Shown here one piece after another: positions 34,994 through 44,299 of a stretch of 64,000 nt of DNA (positions are counted from its first letter, which is position 1; each line of letters starts with the position of its first letter). The DNA lies in the NCBI GenBank assembly GCA_026418015.1, contig JAOACE010000015.1, positions 1-64,000 of the forward strand, read 5' to 3'. The DNA is from Leptospiraceae bacterium (GTDB lineage: Bacteria > Spirochaetota > Leptospiria > Leptospirales > Leptonemataceae). Under the pieces are notes generated by a model. It worked only from the letters and a program-made list of their open reading frames with translations. It was not told where the DNA came from and made no database searches. A program made the translations under genes and the position numbers.

Positions 34994-36091
34994 TTACTCC
35001 AATCCAAACGATTCAATAAATTTTTCTATTACTTCTATATGTTCTTTTTCTGGGTTCAAAATTCCATCTCCATAATCATAGAGATGTTCATCAAAAATAT
35101 GAAAGTCAAATAATTTTAGCTCAAATTCTGGTATAGTAATAATTAAGTTTTCTGTATGAATATCTAAGATCAATTTTTCTTCTTTTGCAAGTCTTTCTGT
35201 AAAACGAATCAGCCGAAGTAAATCTTCTTTTATTTTGATAAGTACCTTTTTTTTGATATGTCCAAAACTCCCTATGTCGAAGGTGAATTGATAAGTAGGT
35301 GGTTTAAATAATTGCAGAAGTTTATTTCTAGGCTGAATCTTTTTCCCTGCTTTGGCAAATTCTTTTAGATGTTTGCCTGTTAGCATTAACTGTACATCCA
35401 TAGGTCGAATACTTTCTAGATGATTATTACTAAAGGGTTTATTTCTATAACGCATCCCCATAAAAAATCGCGTAGGTATTACTAAATCAGGTAAATTTTC
35501 TTTTACGATAACATAGTGGTATCGTTCTAATCCCAATCGTAAAAATTTAAACCAAAGATATTCTTTTTGTGGTTTCATCATTTTTTTCGATAAATATTCA
35601 TACAATGCTATTTCTTCTCTGGTTAAGAACCTCTCTGGTTGTTTTTGAACATCTTTAAACAATGAACCACACAAGGGATCAGAAGGTAAAATCGATTTAG
35701 AAATTTTTATCACCATTTTCCATGGTAATGCATAAACAAATTTGTAAGAGCCTCTTCCTAAAAAAGTATCGTTAGAAATGGGCATGTATTCGTCCAAATA
35801 TTCTCTACCATAACGATAGCTAATTCGAAAGGCATGCGAAACAGGAAAAATCCTTTCGTATAATTTTCTAATCCAACTCGACTGCCTTAGCTGAAAATCA
35901 ATAGGAATTTCGTCGAAGGATGGTGCAAGGGTTTCTTTGGCTTTTTGGAGGGTCTTTTCTATCCAATCTTCGCTAAAAGAATCAACAATACTTTTTATTG
36001 CATCCTTTGTTAAGAAGCTTCTTTCTTCTAAGTCGATTTTTGCTTTTTTGATCCGGGCTTTAACCCTTAAATAAATGTCTTTGAACTTCAC
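34994..36091 (-). CDS. Divergent protein-kinase-like fold protein
   Basis: A 365-residue cytoplasmic protein of no family I can name, but with the landmarks of a kinase fold in the right order. There is a glycine-rich loop GRGSYKFVY (112-120), a Lys in VIKISK (K129), a catalytic-loop-like LDIHTENLII (D310, N315) and an FDF segment in place of DFG (D329). The order and spacing match the ATP loop, the beta-3 Lys, the HxDxxxxN catalytic loop and the metal-binding Asp of eukaryotic-like and aminoglycoside-type kinases. The N-terminal 100 residues are helical and charged. It is followed after 2 bases by a HAD phosphatase. Kinase activity is an inference; no classical Ser/Thr-kinase subdomains VIII-XI are visible. 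Confidence 0.6.
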   Translation of the reverse strand: MKFKDIYLRVKARIKKAKIDLEERSFLTKDAIKSIVDSFSEDWIEKTLQKAKETLAPSFDEIPIDFQLRQSSWIRKLYERIFPVSHAFRISYRYGREYLDEYMPISNDTFLGRGSYKFVYALPWKMVIKISKSILPSDPLCGSLFKDVQKQPERFLTREEIALYEYLSKKMMKPQKEYLWFKFLRLGLERYHYVIVKENLPDLVIPTRFFMGMRYRNKPFSNNHLESIRPMDVQLMLTGKHLKEFAKAGKKIQPRNKLLQLFKPPTYQFTFDIGSFGHIKKKVLIKIKEDLLRLIRFTERLAKEEKLILDIHTENLIITIPEFELKLFDFHIFDEHLYDYGDGILNPEKEHIEVIEKFIESFGLE

Positions 36092-36185
36092 AAAGTAAAG
36101 ATAATTCTTGAAGGATTAAGAATAAACAAGAATTTTTCCACGCAAGAAAATCTTTACTCTATAATTATAAAAAAAATCATTGGTT

Positions 36186-36410
36186 ATGCAATTTATAAAA
36201 GAAATCACCAAGAATAAAAACGAAATCATTCGAATTAGTATCGATGAATACCATGGAGAAAAATTGGTCAACATTCGTGTTTTTTACCGAGATAAAGATG
36301 GAAATCTGTTGCCCACAAAAAAGGGCATTGCAATTCGATTCGACTTATTCCCCGAGGTAAAAAAAGTATTAGACGAAGTAGAAGATATTATTAACGATCA
36401 ACAAAAATGA
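36186..36410 (+). CDS. PC4/p15-like ssDNA-binding transcriptional coactivator
   Basis: A 74-residue protein matching the bacterial PC4 (YdbC-like) family: EIIRISIDEYHGEKLVNIRVFYRDKDGN followed by LLPTKKGIAIRFDLFPEV and a C-terminal helix. PC4 domains dimerise and bind single-stranded DNA or RNA. Its role in bacteria is not settled. An in-frame TTG at 36180 lies two codons earlier; the ATG at 36186 is preferred. Its stop overlaps the start of the amidohydrolase gene (ATGA). Confidence 0.85.
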   Translation: MQFIKEITKNKNEIIRISIDEYHGEKLVNIRVFYRDKDGNLLPTKKGIAIRFDLFPEVKKVLDEVEDIINDQQK

Positions 36411-37603
36411 AGTTTCTAAAAAGAATTGTTGTTTTATTTTTTGTATTAAGTTATCTTTTTTTGCTATTATGGTTTTTTGATTTTACAAGATATAAAATGA
36501 TAGGATTTTTCTGGAAGGTTGTAGGATTTCCTTTCGATTTAAAAAATCCAGACTATCAAATTTATGTACCAGTACAGCTTTTTAGGCCTAAATCCATGCT
36601 TGTTGTAGAAAAGATTCATCTACCTAGTAAGCCTAAATTTCCTTTGGTAGAATTTCATGGTCATTCTTTTAATCTACCCGAAGAAGAATTGATTCGACAA
36701 ATGGAAAAAACCCACACCAAAATCTTTGTTGATTTAGCTTTAAAAACAACCACCTTAAACGAATACAATGAATTACAAAAAAAATATGCAAACATTAAAG
36801 AACGTTATCTGATTTTTCCTGGTTTAAATTGGAAACGATTAGAACAACAAAATAACAAAGATGGTATTCGACTTATGGCACAAGATTTGGAAGAAATTGC
36901 AAAAAATCAACCCATAAAAGGCATAAAATTATGGAAAGATTTTGGGTTGATGCGTAAAAAAAGTGATGGTACTTATTGGAGACTGGATGATCCTGCATTT
37001 GATCCAATATGGGATGTATGCCAAAAATATCGCTTAATTGTTGCAATCCATACTGCCGATCCACCAGCATTTTTTTCTCCCATAGATGAATACAATGAGC
37101 GATTAATAGAATTATCGCGAAGGCCTGAATGGTCTTTTTATGGAAAAGGTTATCCTTCTTTTGACGAAGTGATGAATCAACGAGAGAAACTTTTTAAAAG
37201 ACGAAGGGATGTTATCTTTGTTGCACTACACTTTGCAGAGTTTGCTCATGATTTAGCGAGAGCAAAGAAACTATTAGACGAAAATCCTAATGTCTATGTG
37301 GATATAGCTCAAAGAATCGACGAATTAGGAAGGCAGCCTAGAAGTAGTAGAAAATTTTTTATCGAATATCAAGATAGAATTCTCTATGGTATCGATGGTA
37401 CACCGAATTTCCAAAAAGCACAGATCTACTGGCGGTTTTTAGAAACCGAGGATGAATATTTTGATTATTATCCCAACGAAAAATCTATGAAAGGTTTATG
37501 GAAGATCTATGGAATCTCTTTACCCGACGAAGTTTTAGAAAAGATTTATTATAAAAATGCTTTAAAATTGTTAAGAATCAACGAAAATATAGTAAAAAAC
37601 TAA
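36407..37603 (+). CDS. Membrane-anchored amidohydrolase-family (TIM-barrel) protein
   Basis: A 398-residue protein with an N-terminal membrane anchor (IVVLFFVLSYLFLLLWFF), then an amidohydrolase-2 type metal-dependent TIM barrel. Candidate metal ligands are in VEFHGHSF (HxH), GIKLWKDFG (bridging Lys position), VAIHTADPP, FVALHFAEFA and the final Asp in YGIDGTPNF. Such enzymes hydrolyse or decarboxylate cyclic or carboxylated substrates; the substrate is unknown. The membrane tether probably places the domain outside the inner membrane. It overlaps the PC4-like gene by 4 bases. Confidence 0.82.
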   Translation: MKFLKRIVVLFFVLSYLFLLLWFFDFTRYKMIGFFWKVVGFPFDLKNPDYQIYVPVQLFRPKSMLVVEKIHLPSKPKFPLVEFHGHSFNLPEEELIRQMEKTHTKIFVDLALKTTTLNEYNELQKKYANIKERYLIFPGLNWKRLEQQNNKDGIRLMAQDLEEIAKNQPIKGIKLWKDFGLMRKKSDGTYWRLDDPAFDPIWDVCQKYRLIVAIHTADPPAFFSPIDEYNERLIELSRRPEWSFYGKGYPSFDEVMNQREKLFKRRRDVIFVALHFAEFAHDLARAKKLLDENPNVYVDIAQRIDELGRQPRSSRKFFIEYQDRILYGIDGTPNFQKAQIYWRFLETEDEYFDYYPNEKSMKGLWKIYGISLPDEVLEKIYYKNALKLLRINENIVKN

Positions 37604-37723
37604 AAGGGCTGGGTTTTATATGTATGATCAATTCTTTTCCCAAGGAAGCCCCAACCCTCGACAATTTACAATTTTATTTATTGTTTAAAATAAACAACTA
37701 TTTTTTAATGTCATAAAACAAAA

Positions 37724-40168
37724 ATGAAAAAGAAATTTCAATACACCTGTAGAAACTGTGGTAATCAACAAATTGTAGAACTAAATATCAACAGCCGTGT
37801 TGTATATAAAATTGTTTGTAAACGATGCGGTTTTTCTCGTTATATTAACAACGAATCGGGAATATTAAAAAACTTAAAAACAGAAAATAGAACTTATTCG
37901 AATCAAAAAGTAAAAGAGTCGGTCTTAAAAAGCTTTTTGTTAAAAATCATCGATTTTTTAGAAGATTTTTTAGATTCTTTTCGGGATTATGGTTCTCTTC
38001 TAAGAAAAGCGGTGTTGATTCTTTTTTTGCTGTTCGGGATAACGTTTATAGGTATGGGAATTTTTACTATTAGCACAGTCTTTTTTTTCCACGAAGAAGA
38101 ATATCTTGTTGGTCTAAATCAAAATACTCCGAACGTTATCTACGATTCTAACGGAAAGGTATTAGCTGAACTTTTTGATGTTAAGATCAGTGATTCCAAG
38201 TTTAACGAAATTCCTCCCGAAATGGTTAAGCTTCTTTTGTTTGTGGAAGATAAAAACTTCTTTTCCCATGGTGGAATTGATTATTTTGCATTGATAAGAG
38301 CAGTCCTACACAACATCACATCTTTAAGGTACGAACAAGGTGCTTCAACCATTACTCAACAATTAGCAAGAATATTGCTAAATCGTAGAGAAAAAACATT
38401 GGCACGAAAGTTTAAAGAAGCTCTATTAGCTTTTGCGCTAGAAAGAAAATACACCAAAGAAGAAATACTTACCCTATACATGAATCATGTATATTTAGGG
38501 CATGGAGCTTATGGTTTTAAAAATGCAGCTTTATTTTATTATAACAAAAGTTTAGAATCCTTGAATTTTACTGAACAATTGTCATTAGTTTGTTTACCTT
38601 CGCGACCAGAATTTTATTCTCCCATAAGAAATTTTGATCACCTCGAAAAAAAAATGGACTCTGTTTTCGAAAGGCTGACAAAAGAAAAACCAGATTTTTT
38701 TAACATCGAGCCAAAAACTTACGAAAGACAAAAAAAAGAAATTCGAATGGTTTTGAATCGTAGTCCTTACGAAAGTGTATATGGTACACGAATCGATTAT
38801 GCACCTTATATTACAGAATTTATTAGAACAAAAATTCAAGAAATATTAGGAAAAGAATATGTTGTTTCCAAAGGATTAAAAATCTATACTACTGCGGATT
38901 TGGATTTACAACTCTCTGCATCGAAAGAGTCATTAAAACATATAGAAGAATTACGAAGATATCATCCTTATAAATTAAGCGATAGCGATAAAGATTTTTT
39001 TTCTAAGTTTTATCTAGAACGTGCATTAGGAGGAGTATTTTTAGGGCTTCCTGTACCGATTGTTGCTAAAAAACAATTAGAAACTGCTTCGATTGGAATC
39101 AATCCTTTAACAGGAGAGATATTGTTTATTCAAGGTGGAAGTGAATTTCAACCTAATAATCAATTTAATCGCGCGATTAAGATGCGAAGACAAACTGGTT
39201 CTGCCATAAAACCCATTGTATATTCTGCAGGTATTGAAGATGGAATACTAACACCAGCTACGATTTTCGAAGATAGCCCAATCTATTTTTCTATACAACA
39301 AGCAAACAATGATTATTGGTTACCAGAAAATATCGATCAAACTTACGAAGGTAGAATTTCCCTTCGCGAAGCACTAGAAAAATCTCGAAACGTCCCAGCA
39401 TTGATCGCGGCACAAAAGATTGGAATAGAACGATTAGGCGAACAATTTCGAAAGTTTTTTTTCCATACAGATAAGGAATTCGAAAAAAGGTTTAAGAGAG
39501 AGTTAGCAATTGGTATTGGAATTCTTGAAATGAGTCCGTTAGAAATGGCTCTTGCTTATACTGCTTTTGCGAACAATGGTATAATTAAGCGACCGTATTT
39601 AATAAAAAAAATTGAAGATCAAAAAGGAAATGTTTTATATCGCGGAGATGATAAAGACGAATTTAACCTAAACATGCCACAAGAAAAAAAAGTTCTTTCG
39701 GGAGATGTTGCAGAGGTTATGATTAGTTTGTTAAAAAGCTCTGCCAAATTTGGTGGAACAAAAAGAGGAGGATTTTATTCTGAACGATTAGCAGGAAAAA
39801 CAGGAACAACGAATCAATATCGCGATGCATGGTTTATTGGTGTTTTGCCTACTTTGGTGGTTTCTGTTTGGGTGGGATTTGACGAACCCAAAGTTAGTAT
39901 GAACAAAGGAACAGGCGCGGGCGTTTCTGGTCCACTTTATGGAAAAATTCTACGAAATGTTAGAGAAAAATTCGATACAGGCGAATATGTATTTGAACCA
40001 CGAGCTGTTATGCAAAAAATTTGTCCACAAAGTGGAAAACTACCTAATCCTTATTGCCCACGCGTTAAAGAAGAGATCTTTATTATTGATGGTGTACCAA
40101 AAGAAACTTGCGATTATCATCTATCAGAAGATCAAATCAAACCTACAAAGAAAAGCGATTTCGAATAA
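37724..40168 (+). CDS. Bifunctional class A penicillin-binding protein with N-terminal zinc ribbon
   Basis: An 814-residue PBP1A-type peptidoglycan synthase. A cytoplasmic N-terminus carries a zinc ribbon with C9/C12 and C32/C35 (YTCRNCGN ... IVCKRCGFS), which PBP1A proteins normally lack. A TM helix follows at about 96-120. The GT51 glycosyltransferase has the catalytic Glu in FVEDKNFFSHGGID and GASTITQQLARILL. The transpeptidase has the SxxK serine in TGSAIKPIVYS, SRN in KSRNVPALIAA and KTG in AGKTGTTNQYRDAWF. A C-terminal tail holds two Cys (KICPQSGKLPNPYCP), also common in spirochaetal PBPs. It is monocistronic. The zinc ribbon may bind a cytoplasmic partner or nucleic acid (inference). 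Confidence 0.92.
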   Translation: MKKKFQYTCRNCGNQQIVELNINSRVVYKIVCKRCGFSRYINNESGILKNLKTENRTYSNQKVKESVLKSFLLKIIDFLEDFLDSFRDYGSLLRKAVLILFLLFGITFIGMGIFTISTVFFFHEEEYLVGLNQNTPNVIYDSNGKVLAELFDVKISDSKFNEIPPEMVKLLLFVEDKNFFSHGGIDYFALIRAVLHNITSLRYEQGASTITQQLARILLNRREKTLARKFKEALLAFALERKYTKEEILTLYMNHVYLGHGAYGFKNAALFYYNKSLESLNFTEQLSLVCLPSRPEFYSPIRNFDHLEKKMDSVFERLTKEKPDFFNIEPKTYERQKKEIRMVLNRSPYESVYGTRIDYAPYITEFIRTKIQEILGKEYVVSKGLKIYTTADLDLQLSASKESLKHIEELRRYHPYKLSDSDKDFFSKFYLERALGGVFLGLPVPIVAKKQLETASIGINPLTGEILFIQGGSEFQPNNQFNRAIKMRRQTGSAIKPIVYSAGIEDGILTPATIFEDSPIYFSIQQANNDYWLPENIDQTYEGRISLREALEKSRNVPALIAAQKIGIERLGEQFRKFFFHTDKEFEKRFKRELAIGIGILEMSPLEMALAYTAFANNGIIKRPYLIKKIEDQKGNVLYRGDDKDEFNLNMPQEKKVLSGDVAEVMISLLKSSAKFGGTKRGGFYSERLAGKTGTTNQYRDAWFIGVLPTLVVSVWVGFDEPKVSMNKGTGAGVSGPLYGKILRNVREKFDTGEYVFEPRAVMQKICPQSGKLPNPYCPRVKEEIFIIDGVPKETCDYHLSEDQIKPTKKSDFE

Positions 40169-40177
40169 AAACATAAT

Positions 40178-40426
40178 TTATATTTTTTTGTGGGTTCCGT
40201 CGCAATAAGGTTTGTTGTTAGAATGTTTACAACCACACCAAGCTACTGTTCCATCTTTTTCGATTGTAACAACTATGGGACTCATTCCTGTATTGTGTCT
40301 TTTGTGACTTCCATCGCAGAAAGGTTGTGTTTCGGATAATCCACAACTACACCACGCACGCTTTGTACCAGCCTTTTCTTCTAATACATAAGGTTGTTTT
40401 TGTGCAATCTTTGGCTCAAAACTCAT
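40178..40426 (-). CDS. Double CDGSH iron-sulfur domain protein
   Basis: An 82-residue protein consisting of two mitoNEET-type CDGSH motifs, each binding a [2Fe-2S] cluster by three Cys and one His: C26, C28, C37, H41 (WCSCGLSETQPFCDGSH) and C64, C66, C75, H79 (WCGCKHSNNKPYCDGTH). Bacterial tandem forms are soluble and probably act in redox or Fe-S transfer. It converges on the PBP1A gene with a 9-base gap. Confidence 0.93.
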   Translation of the reverse strand: MSFEPKIAQKQPYVLEEKAGTKRAWCSCGLSETQPFCDGSHKRHNTGMSPIVVTIEKDGTVAWCGCKHSNNKPYCDGTHKKI

Positions 40427-40737
40427 AATGAATAATAAAAAATAAAGAAATAAAATCCGTCAATTTAAATTTGATGCATAATAAATCTTTAAGAGTTATA
40501 AAAAATATAAAATCAGTCTATGTAGGAATAAACAAAATTTGTCTAAGATTAAAATGAATTAAATTCAATTAATTAAGAATTATCTGGTTGTTTGGGAATT
40601 TTTCAATCAAAAATTGAGATTTAGAATCATTATAATGAAAATTTTAGGTATTAAAAAGTAATAAATACAAAAAAGATTTGACGCTATTTTGAATTTTTAA
40701 TAAAAAAATAAAACCTAATAAAAAAAGGAGAGAGAAT
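40427..40737 (+). promoter_or_regulatory. Upstream region and candidate promoter of the hydrogenase operon
   Basis: This 311-base AT-rich gap has no gene-like ORF. A possible sigma-70 site is TTGACG (40678-40683) followed after 17 bases by TAAAAA (40701-40706), with AAAAAAGGAG as the ribosome-binding site just before the ATG. The -10 is poor, as expected of an activated promoter. No -24/-12 sigma-54 site and no palindromic regulator site is obvious. Confidence 0.35.
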
Positions 40738-41877
40738 ATGACAACCAGAACAAAAAGAAAAAAAGAAAAAATCAACCAAGAAAAAGGTGATTATTCCATC
40801 TGGGATCATATGTCCAATAAAGGGTATACCCGTAAGGAGTTTTTACAATTTTGTGCTTATGCTGCGGTAACTACTGGTATTGCTCTAACAGATCTCGATA
40901 AAGTAATCTATGCTATGGAAAAAAAGCGAAGGCCACCTGTGGTATGGATGCACTTTCAGGAATGTACCTGTTGTAGTGAATCGTTTATTCGTTCGAACCA
41001 TCCCATTGTTGCGGACATCGTATTAGATAAAGTTTCGTTGGATTATACCGAAACACTTCAAGCTGCGGCGGGATTTCAGGCAGAAAAGTCCTTAGAAGAT
41101 ACAATAAAGAGATACAAGGGAGAATACATTGTTATGGTAGAAGGTTCTATTCCAACCAAAGATGGAGGTATTTATTGTACGATAGCGGGAAAAACTGCAT
41201 TGCAAATATTAGAAGAGGTAACAGAACATGCTGCTGCTGTTATCGCCTGGGGTAGTTGTGCATCTTTTGGATGTGTGCAGGCAGCTAATCCAAACCCAAC
41301 AGGGGCAACACCGGTTCATAAGCTTATATCCAAACCAGTAATTCGTGTTCCGGGATGTCCACCCATTGCAGAAGTAATGACAGCAATCGTAACCCATATT
41401 TTAGTTTTTGGAAAAATACCCGAACTAGATTCGAGAGGTCGTCCAAAAGAGTTTTATTCTCGTAGAGTTCACGATACTTGTTATAGAAGACCCAATTTCG
41501 ATGCTGGTTTATTCGTAGAATCTTGGGATGACGAAAATGCTAAAAAAGGTTACTGTTTATACAAAATGGGATGTCGCGGTCCAGTTACTTATAATGCATG
41601 TAGTACAACAGAATGGAATGGTGGATTAAGTTTCCCCATTAAATCTGGTCATCCTTGCATTGGTTGTAGCGAAGATGGATTCTGGGATAATGCACCATTC
41701 TATCAACACTTAGGCGATATAAAAACATTGAATGCAGAAAAAACTGCCGATAAGATAGGTGCAGCTTTAACTATTGGTGTAGGTGCTGGTATTGCAGCTC
41801 ATGCTATTGCAACCAATATCAGAAAGAAAAAACTAATCACAGAACAAGATACAAAACAAGATAAAGAAAATTCATAA
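40738..41877 (+). CDS. hyaA: [NiFe]-hydrogenase small subunit, O2-tolerant group 1d type
   Basis: This subunit carries three Fe-S clusters that pass electrons from H2 oxidation to cytochrome b. The 379-residue protein has a Tat-like signal TRKEFLQF (residues 31-38) in which the second Arg is Lys, then the mature start RPPVVWMHFQECTCC. The proximal-cluster cysteines are six: C76, C78, C79, C174, C179 and C207. The extra pair (C78, C179) is diagnostic of the [4Fe-3S] cluster of O2-tolerant membrane-bound hydrogenases; standard enzymes have Gly there. The distal cluster uses H245, C248, C273 and C279, the medial one C288, C307 and C310. A C-terminal helix (GAALTIGVGAGIAAHAIA) anchors it in the membrane. 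Confidence 0.95.
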   Translation: MTTRTKRKKEKINQEKGDYSIWDHMSNKGYTRKEFLQFCAYAAVTTGIALTDLDKVIYAMEKKRRPPVVWMHFQECTCCSESFIRSNHPIVADIVLDKVSLDYTETLQAAAGFQAEKSLEDTIKRYKGEYIVMVEGSIPTKDGGIYCTIAGKTALQILEEVTEHAAAVIAWGSCASFGCVQAANPNPTGATPVHKLISKPVIRVPGCPPIAEVMTAIVTHILVFGKIPELDSRGRPKEFYSRRVHDTCYRRPNFDAGLFVESWDDENAKKGYCLYKMGCRGPVTYNACSTTEWNGGLSFPIKSGHPCIGCSEDGFWDNAPFYQHLGDIKTLNAEKTADKIGAALTIGVGAGIAAHAIATNIRKKKLITEQDTKQDKENS

Positions 41878-41887
41878 GGAGAAGAGT

Positions 41888-43612
41888 ATGCCACAAAAAA
41901 TTGTAGTAGATCCTATTACGCGAATCGAAGGACATTTAAGAATAGAAGCAATTGTGGACGAAAACGGAGTTATTACAGAAGCTTATAGCTCTGGAACAAT
42001 GGTAAGAGGCTTGGAAATCATCCTTAAAGGAAGAGATCCGCGCGATGCTTGGGCTTTAACAGAAAGGGCATGTGGGGTTTGTACAACAGTTCATGCATTG
42101 GCAAGTGTTCGAGCTGTGGAAGATGCATTAAACATACAAGTTCCAGAAAATGCAGATTTAATTCGAAACTTAATGTTTTGTGCCCAGTATTTACAAGATC
42201 ACGTAGTTCATTTTTATCATTTACATGCCTTGGATTGGGTAGATATTGTTAGTGCATTAAGAGCAGATCCCAAAGAAACATCGCGTATTGCACAATCTAT
42301 TTCCAACTGGCCTAAAAGTTCTGTGGGTTATTTTTCTGATTTGCAAAAACGATTAAAAACATTTGCAGAAAGTGGACAATTAGGAATATTTGCGAATGGT
42401 TATTGGGGACATCCTGCTTATAAACTGCCACCAGAAGTAAATCTACTTGCTGTTGCGCATTACTTAGAAGCATTAGAATGGCAAAAAGAAATCGTTAAAG
42501 TTCATACCATTTTTGGAGGTAAAAACCCTCATCCAAACTATTTAGTAGGCGGTGTACCTTGTTCTATCAATATTAACGAAGTAAATGCACTTAATACAGA
42601 GAGACTAAATTTAGTTGGAAAACTTTTTAAAGAAGCTAAAATATTTGTCGAACAGGTATATATTCCCGATTTACTTGCAATTGCAGAATTCTATAAAGCC
42701 GAATGGACCAAATATGGTGGAGGATTAAAAAATTACTTAGCCTATGGTGATTTGCCAACAAAAGGAATAAATAACCCAGAAGGTTTTCTTTTACCACGCG
42801 GTATTGTGTTAGACAGAGATTTATCGAAGGTTCACGAAGTAGATCCCAAAGACAAAGATGGAATCAAAGAATATATTGCACACTCTTGGTATGAATATTC
42901 TAAGGGAGATCAAGAAGGTTTACATCCATGGGAAGGCGAAACGAAATTAAAATATACAGGACCTAAACCACCTTATAAATTTTTGGATACAGATAAAAAA
43001 TATTCCTGGTTAAAAACACCTCGTTGGAAAGGAAAACCCATGGAAGTTGGACCATTAGCAAGAATGGTGGTAGCTTATGCTTATGGTAGAAAAGAAGTAC
43101 AGGAAGCAGTGAATGGTGTCTTAAGAAAATTGAATGCACCCGTTGATGCCTTATTCTCTACATTGGGAAGAACAGCAGCTCGTGGTATAGAAACCCAATT
43201 GATTGCAGAGTGGTCTTTACAAATTTACGATAAATTGCTACAAAACATCAAGAATGGTAATACCACAACCCATACGAAAGAAAAATGGGACCCCGAATCT
43301 TGGCCAAAAACAGCGAAAGGTGTAGGTATGACAGAAGCACCAAGAGGTGCATTAGCTCATTGGATTGTGATAAAAGATAAAAGAATAGAAAATTATCAGT
43401 TAGTTGTTCCTTCTACATGGAATGCTTCTCCCAAAGATCCTATGGGAAATCGTTCTGCATACGAAGAATCACTGATAGGAACAAGATTAGCTAAGATTGA
43501 TCAACCTGTGGAAATTTTAAGAACTATCCATTCTTTTGATCCTTGTTTGGCATGTGCAGTTCATCTCTACGACCCAGAAGGAAAACATATAGCACAGGTT
43601 CGTGTTATGTAG
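41888..43612 (+). CDS. hyaB: [NiFe]-hydrogenase large subunit
   Basis: The catalytic subunit holds the NiFe(CN)2CO centre. The 574-residue protein has the L1 motif RACGVCTTVH (C62, C65) and the L2 motif DPCLACAVH (C553, C556). It carries a 15-residue C-terminal extension after H559 (LYDPEGKHIAQVRVM) that the HyaD-type protease removes after nickel insertion. GHLRIE at the N-terminus and AARGIETQLI are also group-1 typical. It has no signal peptide and is co-exported with the small subunit. It begins 10 bases after the small-subunit stop with a good AAGGAG site. Confidence 0.97.
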   Translation: MPQKIVVDPITRIEGHLRIEAIVDENGVITEAYSSGTMVRGLEIILKGRDPRDAWALTERACGVCTTVHALASVRAVEDALNIQVPENADLIRNLMFCAQYLQDHVVHFYHLHALDWVDIVSALRADPKETSRIAQSISNWPKSSVGYFSDLQKRLKTFAESGQLGIFANGYWGHPAYKLPPEVNLLAVAHYLEALEWQKEIVKVHTIFGGKNPHPNYLVGGVPCSININEVNALNTERLNLVGKLFKEAKIFVEQVYIPDLLAIAEFYKAEWTKYGGGLKNYLAYGDLPTKGINNPEGFLLPRGIVLDRDLSKVHEVDPKDKDGIKEYIAHSWYEYSKGDQEGLHPWEGETKLKYTGPKPPYKFLDTDKKYSWLKTPRWKGKPMEVGPLARMVVAYAYGRKEVQEAVNGVLRKLNAPVDALFSTLGRTAARGIETQLIAEWSLQIYDKLLQNIKNGNTTTHTKEKWDPESWPKTAKGVGMTEAPRGALAHWIVIKDKRIENYQLVVPSTWNASPKDPMGNRSAYEESLIGTRLAKIDQPVEILRTIHSFDPCLACAVHLYDPEGKHIAQVRVM

Positions 43613-43621
43613 GAGGAAGCT

Positions 43622-44296
43622 ATGAACGACATTACGTTTGATAGGAAATATGTTTGGCAATTCCCGGTTAGAATGTTCCACTGGGTGAATTTTTTTTGTA
43701 TTTTAGGTTTAACCATAACGGGTTTTATAATAGCTTCTCCACCAGCTATACTTTCCGAATTAGAAGCTTCGGAACAATTTTGGTTTGGATATGTTCGCAT
43801 GATTCATTTTATCTTGGGGTATGTATTGTTGTTTAACTTGATTGTAAGAATTTATTGGGGGTTTGTGGGTAATGAATACGCGAAATGGAAATCGATGAAT
43901 CCTTTCGATAAATCCAAACGCGAAGAATTAATCGATGTGCTAAAAGCCGATATTTTTTTAACAAAGCTAGAAGGTAAGTTATCTGTTGGGCATAATCCGT
44001 TAGCTTCTTTATCGTATTGGATATTTTTTATTCTGCTTATCTTACAGATGGCAACAGGCTTTGCTTATTATTCTCAGATGAGTGATTCTTGGATCCCAAA
44101 AATCTTTGCTTGGGTGACAATTTTATTAGGTGGAGATTATAACACAAGGTTTGTGCATCATTTGTTTACATGGTTTTTTATTATTTTTGCTATGGTTCAT
44201 GTGTATATTGCTTCTTATCATGATTACGTAGAAGGTAGAGGTGTTATTTCTTCTATGATCAGTGGCTGGAAATTTATCCCCAAAAAAGAAAAATAA
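43622..44296 (+). CDS. hyaC: Hydrogenase b-type cytochrome subunit
   Basis: A 224-residue membrane protein of the HyaC/HupC family that anchors the hydrogenase and passes electrons to the quinone pool through two b hemes. Four membrane segments are visible with candidate heme His in FPVRMFHWVNF, RMIHFILGYVLL, RFVHHLFTWFF and AMVHVYIASYHDYVEGRG, the last being the family signature. It begins 9 bases after the large-subunit stop with an AGGAGG site. Its presence makes this a respiratory uptake enzyme rather than a soluble one. Confidence 0.94.
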   Translation: MNDITFDRKYVWQFPVRMFHWVNFFCILGLTITGFIIASPPAILSELEASEQFWFGYVRMIHFILGYVLLFNLIVRIYWGFVGNEYAKWKSMNPFDKSKREELIDVLKADIFLTKLEGKLSVGHNPLASLSYWIFFILLILQMATGFAYYSQMSDSWIPKIFAWVTILLGGDYNTRFVHHLFTWFFIIFAMVHVYIASYHDYVEGRGVISSMISGWKFIPKKEK

Positions 44297-44299
44297 AAT

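Noticed and set aside
37610-37670. Possible terminator arms AGGGCTGGG / CCCCAACCCT after the amidohydrolase gene
   Set aside because: The stem has an internal mismatch and a loop of about 40 bases with no T-run, so I do not call it.
40631-40636. Perfect TATAAT upstream of the hydrogenase genes
   Set aside because: No -35 or extended -10 at a usable distance; a chance match is likely in such AT-rich DNA.
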